NCBI GenBank assembly: GCA_029582165.1
Contig: CM055874.1
Location: 2,554,114-2,618,113, forward strand
Direction of reading: 5' to 3'
DNA from: Portulaca oleracea
Taxonomy: Eukaryota; Streptophyta; Magnoliopsida; Caryophyllales; Portulacaceae
Length of the DNA stretch: 64,000 nt
The notes beneath the pieces were generated by a model, which was given only the letters and a program-made list of their open reading frames with translations, made no database searches and was not told where the DNA came from. This document shows, in pieces, positions 56,079-64,000 of the stretch. How positions within the stretch are numbered: the stretch's first letter is position 1; the number at the start of each line of letters is the position of its first letter. The position numbers and the translations under genes are program-made.

Positions 56079-58278
56079 ATGGTAATCTCCAGCCTCAAAT
56101 TACTCTCCTTTTCTTCCAATTTACCCCACTTTTCATCATATGAATCATATGATCATGCCCCTTTTTTTTTTCTCCATTTCCAGTTCGAATTCATGTTGAT
56201 TTTGATATGTGGCGCAGGCTGCAAGATTAATAGCCCAATTGATCGTCATGGGTTCTGGGATTCTAATCAGAGCTGTTGCTCAAGCGTATCGTCAAGCTCT
56301 TGCCAGTATGTTCTCTTCCTATTTGCTTATTCTTGTTGTGTATGATTTGCGATTGTTGTTCTTTTCAGGGAAATATAATTGCTTTGTGTTGTGATTCATA
56401 ATCTCTGTTTTTTTTTGGGTGTTAGAATTGATTAGAAGAATACTGGGTGCGTAAATTGTCTGGTTGCTATGCTTATTTAATGTTTTGATTTTTGAAATTG
56501 TGAGCTTTGAAACATTCTACACACTGAAATGAGGAGTTTAAACAAACCCTTAGATGAATTACATTTGTGGTATTGATGAATTGTTTTGGTGCAGTTGATT
56601 AAGGGAAGGGTTGGAAAAGGAAGAGGCTATACAAAGATGATAAAGGGGAGGAGATACTGATGTAGCAAGACTTAAAAAACATTTCTTATGTATCCTCTAG
56701 GTGAGAATTTGAGATGAACTAGGCTTTTGCAACCCTTTAGTTATTGCTTAGTGCTTATTTCATGTTGTTCCTAGGCCCGTTGAATCACTCTGTTGAACCA
56801 AGGGTAACATCTATAAGTCTTGCTTGATGGCCAGTAGCTATCCAGCTTCGATGTTGAACTGAAAGCTGAATCGAACTTTATGTGTGAACCATGATTTTGA
56901 AGCACATTTGGTTGTGCGTAGGCTTCTAAGATCATTGCTTTGATTTCGGAGGCTTTGCAATTTCCTATGAATCATAGCTCCATTGAGTCATGCACCTTAA
57001 GCGCGAAAATGCTATCGTGCTTTGCTTTCTGAAGGTTATATTATGCACCTTAAGATGAGGAATGTGCCTTATGTGCCAAAAATGCTATCTTTAGTGAGAG
57101 AGGAGAGATGAGATGTAGCTTGTCAAAGCTTTTAGGACCTCTTATGACTTTCTAAATACACTTCTAGACAAATTTCGCAACTGTGATGGCTTTGTTGGCT
57201 GCGTCTTAAGAACCATAGAATAGACACTCTCCATGACTTGACATATACATGTCTGACGCGTGTCAAGCACTTCATTGAATATCGTGGATATCTTTCAAAG
57301 AATATCGATAATTGTAATATCGTCATCATTGGACTTGGGTTTCACTAGAAAGTTTGATTTGAACGACACCGCTAAGCTCTTCATGATGGATATCTTGGTG
57401 ACTAGACAAAGTACAAACCTGTTATCCAAAATGGCTGCAGAGTCCTAAAATATTAGAGGGATCAATTCAAGCTTCTTCAAATCATTGGAAACTGCAATAT
57501 TGCTTCATGTTCTTAGTATTAACAGAGGATCATGGGTTGTTCAGTGATGGGTACTTTGTCAGTGGAAGAAACTAGAAACAGCCATGGCAATACAAGGCCT
57601 GCAACACCTCCTTTTTCTTTTCTTTTTTTTGGGGGGGGGGGGGGGGTGTATTCGTGAGACAAACTTAATGGATCGACATGTTATGTACCTAAACCGAATG
57701 AGGTGACTCGATAATTGCCTAGACCTGAAATTAACCCAACTTTGAGCAGCAATCTGCCTTGTATATCTTTGTGTACTATCAATCAGTACATTTATGCCCT
57801 CGATCCATATTCACCATCATATGTAACTATGTAAGACAGCTGCTCTGAACTGATATTTTTCATTGTCACGCCGGGATTCTCTGCTGTGTCTAACTCTCAA
57901 AATTTCCTATATTAACTGCAGATGCCTCTAAAACTGGTGCTGCTCAAGAAGCAATGCAGAACACGGTCCGCAGGGCAAGTAAAGCCATCACAGAGCAAGA
58001 GGCAAGGCAGATTCTGGGTGTTTCTGAGAATGCTTCCTGGGAAGAAATCCTTAAAGTGAGTAAATATTTCCTAATTTCATATCTTGATCTCGATAAGTTC
58101 TTTTGGGGGGTTGTCTGAGTCGTAACTCAAAAAACTGAATGAGTTTGTGCAGAAATACGAGACGCTGTTTGAGAGGAATGCAAAGCAAGGGAGCTTCTAC
58201 CTACAGTCGAAGGTTCATCGTGCTAAGGAGTGCTTGGAGGCCGTATACCAAAACAAAGGTCAAGGTTCAGCTACTTGA
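56079..58278 (+). CDS. PAM16: PAM16, mitochondrial presequence-translocase motor subunit
   Basis: Four coding exons are 56079-56081 (just ATG|GTAATC), 56218-56305, 57922-58055 and 58153-58278. They give 116 residues, exactly the length of Arabidopsis PAM16. The protein reads MAARLIAQLIVMGSG, an N-terminal membrane-associated segment. It is followed by AYRQALANASKTG and the J-like domain (about 53-110; ITEQEARQILGV, SWEEILKKYETLFERN, GSFYLQSKVHRAKECLE). The His-Pro-Asp of true J proteins is absent, as expected. PAM16 pairs with PAM14/TIM14 at the matrix side of TIM23 and restrains mtHsp70 during protein import. Arabidopsis homologues are known as TXR1 and MUSE5, affecting toxin uptake and immunity. 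The upstream leader is spliced to the ATG exon. Intron 3 (1.6 kb) holds short frames of no note. Confidence 0.92.
57611..57646. repeat. T-rich then poly(G)16 tract in PAM16 intron 3
   Basis: A CTTTTTCTTTTC run leads into 16 consecutive G. Such a G run is prone to slippage and assembly error. Confidence 0.9.
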
Positions 58279-58909
58279 CTTGACTTAACTCCGGAATTGT
58301 TGTCATTGTCATGGTTAAGCTTGTGTAGTTTAAAGGTTCTAACATATTCATTATTGTGGCCCATTTATATTTGTCATTTCAATGTAAAAGTTTGGGTAAA
58401 ATTTAATGGATGCATATCTTCTAGTTGTGGAGCAAACAGAATTTGTAGTGTTATCCTCACCATTTATTATGTTGCAAGTTGGTTGAGCTTTGAACGGCTA
58501 TCAAGTAGTCATTCTGCCACAAAGCTTTGGGGTAGTTGTCCTTGGAATAGTGTTACAGCTTCAACCTTGAAGACTTTCTTTAATGTAGCATTGAAAACCT
58601 TTGTAACTATCTCTCATTTTTCACAAAGGTGATAGGATTGGTAGGCAAGTTGGTTACCACTCATTCGTCATTTGATGTATGGGAAATGTAAAATTGACCA
58701 GTTTAGTACTTAGCCATTGTCCTTTGCCTGAAGTTTATTGGTAGTTATTGACCAGTTCTTTACCAAGCTTATTGGTGGTTATTATTGAAATAGAAGTTAC
58801 TAGACATGTCTATTTATCCTTCTCAATAACATAAAACAAAAATTAAAATATAAATCTTTCTAAAATCGTAAAATATGAATTTTGTTCAAATCGTCAAGTG
58901 AGGTAAACT
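58279..58909. other. PAM16 3' flank
   Basis: No further gene. A 111-codon frame starting 58297 overlaps the 3' UTR and lacks any domain. The phrases ACCAGTT(T/C) and TTATTGGT(A/G)GTTATT occur twice at 58690-58790. Confidence 0.4.
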
Positions 58910-59435
58910 TAGGGCTGTCAAAAATCCGAGTCCGGGTCGAATATGGGTTCGAATTAACAATCGGACACTTTATCCCAACCCTAACCTGGACCCGGATGTC
59001 CGATGTCCGGACCCGGAGGTCCGATGTCCGGTTTTTTTGCTGGGGGCACTGGGCAGAGAAATCGTCCTAGGTTTTTTTTTTGCAAAAGAAAAGGTTGTAA
59101 CTCCAATTGGTAATTGTAAAACGGCAGTCATTGAACAACATATAAGACAATTCCTCTAGGGTTTTCTCATTTAAGCTCCAAAATTGAAAATTTTGAGTTT
59201 TGGACCCTGTTTTTCACTTTCCACCCAGGCCCAACAAAGATTGAATATTCCTTACCTACTGAAAATCGGACAAACCCGGACCCGATTCTGCAAACATGGA
59301 CCCGGTTTGGATTGAAAATCGGACATGTTCGTTTGTCCGGATTTAAAATCCGGACGTAATTTTGATGTTCGGACCCGATTTTTCCAGGTCGAACTGAACC
59401 GGGTTTTCGGGTCAGACGGTTTTTTGACAGCGCTA
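58910..59435. mobile_element. hAT-like MITE with perfect 8-bp duplication, best copy of its family
   Basis: The 526-bp element has termini TAGGGCTGTCAAAAATCCG and, at the other end, TTTTTTGACAGCGCTA, a 15-16 bp inverted repeat with one mismatch. The flanks are GGTAAACT on both sides (58902-58909 and 59436-59443). The inside is dense in GGACCCGGA, GTCCGGATTT and GGTCGAAC words, and no transposase is present. A (C/T)A-G-start terminus with 8-bp duplication fits the hAT superfamily. Confidence 0.85.
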
Positions 59436-59443
59436 GGTAAACT

Positions 59444-60261
59444 GTACAAGGAGGATACATATTCATAGGCAACATAGGGTTAGTGCCTAACCCTTTCATT
59501 GTTTAGATGAAAAGTCATCTCTTTGATCATACGACTAAAGAGTTTGCAACAAAGCCATCTCTTGAATTGATCAGTTTGAGACTCTCAAAAGATACGGTGT
59601 CATAAAATACCCATTGATGTCTTTCATCTCGGACATAACAGCCATGTCCAAAACAAACCGAAAAGGAAACTACTGAACCAAGAAGAGAAACAGGGTAGGT
59701 CAACTGAGACATCACAGAAGTGCATGCAAACAAAACAAGCCTAAATCCATTGCTTGAACGAGAGGTTGGGTTTGTAATATAAGCTTGTGAGGGAGGGACC
59801 AGTATTGCTAATAACAGCTACCACGCTAGACAGTAACCCAACGAACATGCCTCACTAGTATTTAACACAGTTGGACTGAAAGAGACCCCCACCTTCCACC
59901 ATTAAAACATCATCATCTCATTAAAACATCATCACTTAACACAAATACATTGCCCGTAGTTTTCAAACGCGACTAATAAAGCACCATCTAACCAACAAAA
60001 CACTCGTGAATGTCAGAAACCATCACTCTAATCCTTCATTGCAAAGGTACATACAAGCGCAAATCATAATTAATGCTCCCGACCCATCTGATTTTTTCAG
60101 GTCCGTTTTCCATTCGGCCAAAGCCGAGTACAAAAGATATCGCCGTTGAAGCAATGGAGAGAAAAAACCGGGGGTGGGAGCGTAAATGGATCTTAAGTAC
60201 ATTGCGATCTACAAAATCAGCATTGCAGTTGTTATTCCATCGTTATCTGTCTCGTGGATTC
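59444..60261. other. Spacer, 3' flank of the NOI-like gene
   Basis: No separate gene is seen. The last part is probably the 3' UTR of the minus-strand NOI-like gene. A doubled TTAAAACATCATCA(T/C) lies at 59900-59935. Confidence 0.4.
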
Positions 60262-63241
60262 TTAGGCTCGCACACAGCAGTTGAAGTAGCTAAGGAAACT
60301 CCTCCTTGGCTGCCATCAATTAACAACATTAATAAACAAATGAGTTCATTATAAAAAAAGAGTTCGAGACAGATTTATGTTACAGCTGCAGGAATAAAAT
60401 ACACACAACATCTGGTGTAGGTTTTGTAGTCTACAATTAATCAATTATTGATAAGAGGATTAATCTATTATGTATACAACCGCCAATGCCGCCCATGACC
60501 CACAAATGTTTGAATTCATTCTCTTTAGATGAGTAAAATAGAGTCTGCTGTTCACTAGACTACCATTCTGGACAAACTACCATCAACATTTATTTGTTTT
60601 GATTATTTAAAGCCCAATAGGGCACAAAAGAGTTTCGCAACAAAGTTGCATGCAACTACAGAAGGCACCAGCAAAAGGGCAAAGAATAAGACATCCAAAA
60701 CAGGCAACTAATGCACAAACATAACATCAATAGAAGAAGCGGACGCCATTGGAGGATAAGATGAGGGTAAATCATTGACAACAACTAATGCACAAACAGC
60801 CCATCTCACCAGGGTACAATTCCCTAGTTGATAGGGCAAGTCACATGATCATAATAAATATATGCGGCATCGATTGGGTTGCCATATCCGAAATTACCCT
60901 AAACCCTAGTTTGATTCTATATATCCATGTGAGGAGATTTTTATCATCCATCAAAATCCTTCAGACCATGAGCATATTAGCATATACTGTAGTCATATTA
61001 CAGCAGCACAGAATCAGATCAAGAAATCAAACCCAATGACAAATGACCAGAGAATGGTGATTTAAGACTTGCTTTTGATATTCTAATTATTAAAGTACTC
61101 AATCATACGAGCGCTTACATGAATGAATGCATTTTTAAAAACTTCAACGCTGTCATATAGCTGACAAGTATCATAAAATAAGCCAAGATAAACCGACGGA
61201 CAACCATGTGATGCAAAATCAACGGATAGCGCCAACAGTAAGAAACAAATGTCCAAGATTGTGATCTCATCTACACTTGAGAACAAGCAGTTTATACAGC
61301 TGAGAAGGAATAAAGCCAGTTAAGATATCTTACAGTTGGAGAATGATTTTGAGCGAAATGTTGGATTTCTTCGGTTTGTGGTCTGTTGTTAGCAGGAGCG
61401 GTGGGATTGATGAAATCCTCTTCGTTGCCGATACTCGCTCTTGAAGGGTCTCTTTTGTTCTGTTTCCTCATTTCTCTAATTTTTGAGAAATCCATTGAGT
61501 AATCTGGCAATGCTCCCTTCTGATCCCAATCTCCGAATTGTGGCACAGATAACCACGAAACATTTTTCTGCATCAAAGAACATAAACTATTACTACATTC
61601 TCAATGTTGAAAGGATCAAGACTTATAATTGTGACTTCCAACAAATTAAATTTCAAGTGGATCTCAGCAATCGAAAATCTGATTAATTCCCCATGTATAA
61701 TAGCCTAAAAAGCAACAAAAGAAGTTTCATCAATTAAGCCACCATGTCCTCCTAAACTCCAACCATGTTTGCTCGCATTAATTTGGATAAAACCAATATT
61801 CCTCAATGGGGTCATTGTGCTACCCCATTAATACTAAATTGGATTCTTAGTAAAAGTTGTAATTAACTACACTAAGTGGGGCACACAGCTCCATAATTTT
61901 GAAGCTTTTGTTTTGTGGAAGCCGCGTGAAAAGTAAGAGACTTTGAAAAGCTCTTAGATTGGCATCACAAGATAAAAGTAAAACTGCCTATACCACTTTA
62001 TCTTGCGACAGTTGAAAAGATGTCTAGGGCAATAAAAAGAAAGCACCTTTGCCTGGTGCAGTTAGCTGAAAGCAATGCCCAACATCTATTCTGTCTATTC
62101 ACAACCAGTAAAAGACTTTCTTCTTCATCTTCTTGTGTATCATAACTTTTCAAGAGTAAACAAACTCTTTATCTCTTCTCTCATATTTTTAAACCGTTCA
62201 AATCAAATCATGTAGAGCACAACAAAATGTGAAAGTCATGCAAGGGATTATCATACTAATTTCTATACCAATTTGCAGTCAATTCAGTTTTATTGAGACA
62301 AAACTATCGTGTTCTTGCTGATTGTAGGGCAGGCTCCACACAGCACAATTGTCTCGGCGATAAATAATTAACAAAACATTCAACTCAACCATAGGGTATA
62401 AACTATGAAGTTATACCAGATAATCAATTCGGTCGTCTATTTGAACAACAGTATCAAAATTAAAATTTTCTTGTGGAAAAGTCAAATTTTGAAAGGTTCC
62501 CGTGATCAACCAGCTAAGCATCTTTATCACCTTCCGTGACAATTCGCAGTGATGAAAGCGACATCAGCCACACAGAATTTTTTTAAAAAAACACAACAAA
62601 ACTTTCACATGCAAATCTGCTTCAGCGGGACAATCCGTATCAATTCGGTCAATTTCAATTTCAAACCAAACATACAGACAACTCGTAGCTGCAGTGGAAC
62701 CAAAAATCAATTAACTCCGCCCTAAAACTCAAATAATTACTTGAAATACGTAAGAACAGAAAAGGCGAACCGAAATTGACGAAAGGGAAGGGAACAACAA
62801 GAAATTCACGAAATTTCTACTCTGAAAAACAAGAAGGAACAACTTGACATGTGAATCCGTTTTTCATTCGTATCAATTCTCTCAATTTGAATTAGCTGTA
62901 GCCAAATCGAGATAACTCAACTCCACTCTAATGAACATAATCAGAACCAAACAATATCATCTACTTGAACGACCGAAGAACAGTAAAACAGAAAAAGAAA
63001 ATCAGAAAAAAACAGGAGAATCACGAAATTTGTTCTAAAACAACACAAGAATATCAGTCTGAGACGAAATTTCGATCGCAAAACCTAATCAGAGCAGCCA
63101 GATTTCAAAACCAAAAGCATGGAAGAAGTTCAAATCCAGTAATTCAGTGAACAATAAACACGCAAAAAGTAAGCGATGACTGTCGGCAGAATGAGTATAA
63201 GGAAGATGAAATAGAAGGTTTACCTCCTTGCGATCTTCCAT
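60262..63241 (-). CDS. NOI/RIN4-like protein, small membrane-anchored immunity-type protein
   Basis: Three coding exons are 63224-63241 (MEDRKE, AAGGAG|GTAAAC), 61334-61567 (GATGCAG|AAAAAT ... CCAACT|GTAAGA) and 60262-60309 (GGCAG|CCAAGG, stop TAA). They keep frame and give 99 residues. Exon 2 holds one NOI domain, SVPQFGDWDQKGALPDYSMD then FSKIREMRKQNK. It contains VPQFGDW, which fits the [LVI]PxFGxW consensus cut by the bacterial protease AvrRpt2. The last exon encodes PRRSFLSYFNCCVRA, the C-terminal Cys pair that is acylated and anchors RIN4-family proteins to the plasma membrane. RIN4 itself has two NOI domains and about 211 residues; this is a short single-NOI paralogue. In Arabidopsis, family members are effector targets watched by NLR receptors; this member's role is not known. 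Introns of about 1.0 and 1.7 kb make the end exons easy to miss. Confidence 0.87.
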
Positions 63242-64000
63242 GAGAGAAGCAAGAAACCTGAATTGCAGAGTGTTTTTTTGTGGCTAAGGAAGAAGACGTA
63301 GGTTTAGGGCTGTGGTAGAAAGTGAAGGTATGGGGAGGAAGAAAGCAGGGTCCTTTTATAAAGAGAAGGGAAAAGGAAAAGAGAGAGAGACAGCAGAGTG
63401 ACAGCGGGGAGATTTTAGGAAGTTGGAGCTGGCCTGGCGTCTGTTTATACACGGCTTATCTAACATTCAATTGTTGTTGCCTTTCCATTATTATTTCCAC
63501 TTCACTATCCATTTGCCTTATTGCCTAATAATTCCTATTTTGCGTTTCAAAATGTTTGTCTTTTGCTTAAGTTTTAACTATTAATTATTCGCAAACCATA
63601 ATGAATTACAATATAAAATTAGTGTCATTGTAAAAATTATATTTTTAATGACGGTAATTTCATATTTTCACTCATTATAATTAATAAGTAATTAACAGTC
63701 AAAATTTAGTCAAATGACCAACATTTTGAGATAGAGATAGTAATAATTTTATTATTTTGGATTACGAGAATATATAGAAAAGTAGGAATTATTATCACCC
63801 AATTACCAAAAGTAGAAGTTATTAGAATCCAACTTTTCAAACTAAAAAATTAGCAAATGGTTTGAACAAGGTTAAGGTTAGCAAAGATCTATCTAACCCA
63901 ATGCTTTAGATTTATGCTGCTTAAAGATAACTCATTTTGGACCGAAATTAAATTTAGATCGGGTTCGGGTGTGGTAATTCGGGCTGCAGTCCGAGTTGTC
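63242..64000. other. Promoter of the NOI-like gene and right-edge repeats
   Basis: 63242-63480 probably holds the minus-strand 5' UTR and promoter; TATAAAAGGACCC on the minus strand (about 63349-63361) is a fair TATA box about 110 bp upstream of the ATG. 63545-63740 has Stowaway-like vocabulary. 63735-63845 repeats one arm of the 29224 element (GTAGGAATTATTATCACCCA / AGTTATTAGAATCCAACTTT). The last 60 bases (TCGGGTTCGGGTGTGG) start another CCCGA-rich hAT-like copy that runs off the window. Confidence 0.45.

Noticed and set aside
1..64000. tRNA or rRNA genes
   Set aside because: No cloverleaf with intact A and B boxes was found; the only B-box-like word belongs to the SINE.

Overview
This window is nuclear DNA of a flowering plant, almost certainly a eudicot. 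It has intron-rich genes with GT-AG introns, chloroplast and mitochondrial targeting N-termini, plant-only families (DPE1, CYP96A, SEP2, PROPEP, RIN4/NOI, P-class PPR), and AT-rich spacers full of MITEs, LINE relics and LTR pieces. The genus cannot be named from sequence alone.

Reading left to right. (1) 0-10 kb: an Au-type SINE, a two-exon PROPEP-like danger-peptide precursor on the minus strand (1682-2304), a block built from the word GTGAACAAT with a nested MITE, and a two-exon single-pass membrane protein of unknown function (5038-7689). (2) 10-24 kb: MITE-rich spacer, a SEP2-like stress-enhanced LHC-superfamily protein (13170-14726), a copia LTR relic, and the 16-exon plastid disproportionating enzyme DPE1 (18464-23629). 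(3) 25-43 kb: an intronless CYP96A-type P450 (minus), a ten-exon AAA-less M41-like plastid metalloprotease (minus) divergent from a SKIP6-like F-box/kelch gene (plus), a LINE relic, and a plastid shikimate kinase (minus, ten coding exons). (4) 43-51 kb: a transposon graveyard with hAT-like, Tourist, Stowaway and Mutator-like MITEs, an RTE-like LINE fragment and a textbook copia solo LTR with an intact target duplication. (5) 51-64 kb: an intronless P-class PPR gene, PAM16 (inner-membrane import motor, four coding exons, the first just ATG), a hAT-like MITE and a three-exon NOI/RIN4-like gene with tiny first and last coding exons.

The genes do not form one pathway. DPE1, shikimate kinase, SEP2 and the M41-like protein all act in plastids. 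CYP96A points to cuticle wax chemistry. Three genes (PROPEP, NOI/RIN4-like, PAM16) belong to families tied to plant immunity. PROPEP, SEP2, CYP96A, the M41-like gene, SKIP6 and shikimate kinase look, from memory of Arabidopsis locus numbers, like the At2g21910-At2g22000 neighbourhood, so this is probably an old conserved gene block swollen by transposons. I found no new multi-gene system. The most rewarding items are the small split genes that simple gene finding would miss (PROPEP, NOI), a tandem splice acceptor in DPE1 whose upstream choice inserts a stop codon, and a dispersed hAT-like MITE family with readable target duplications.
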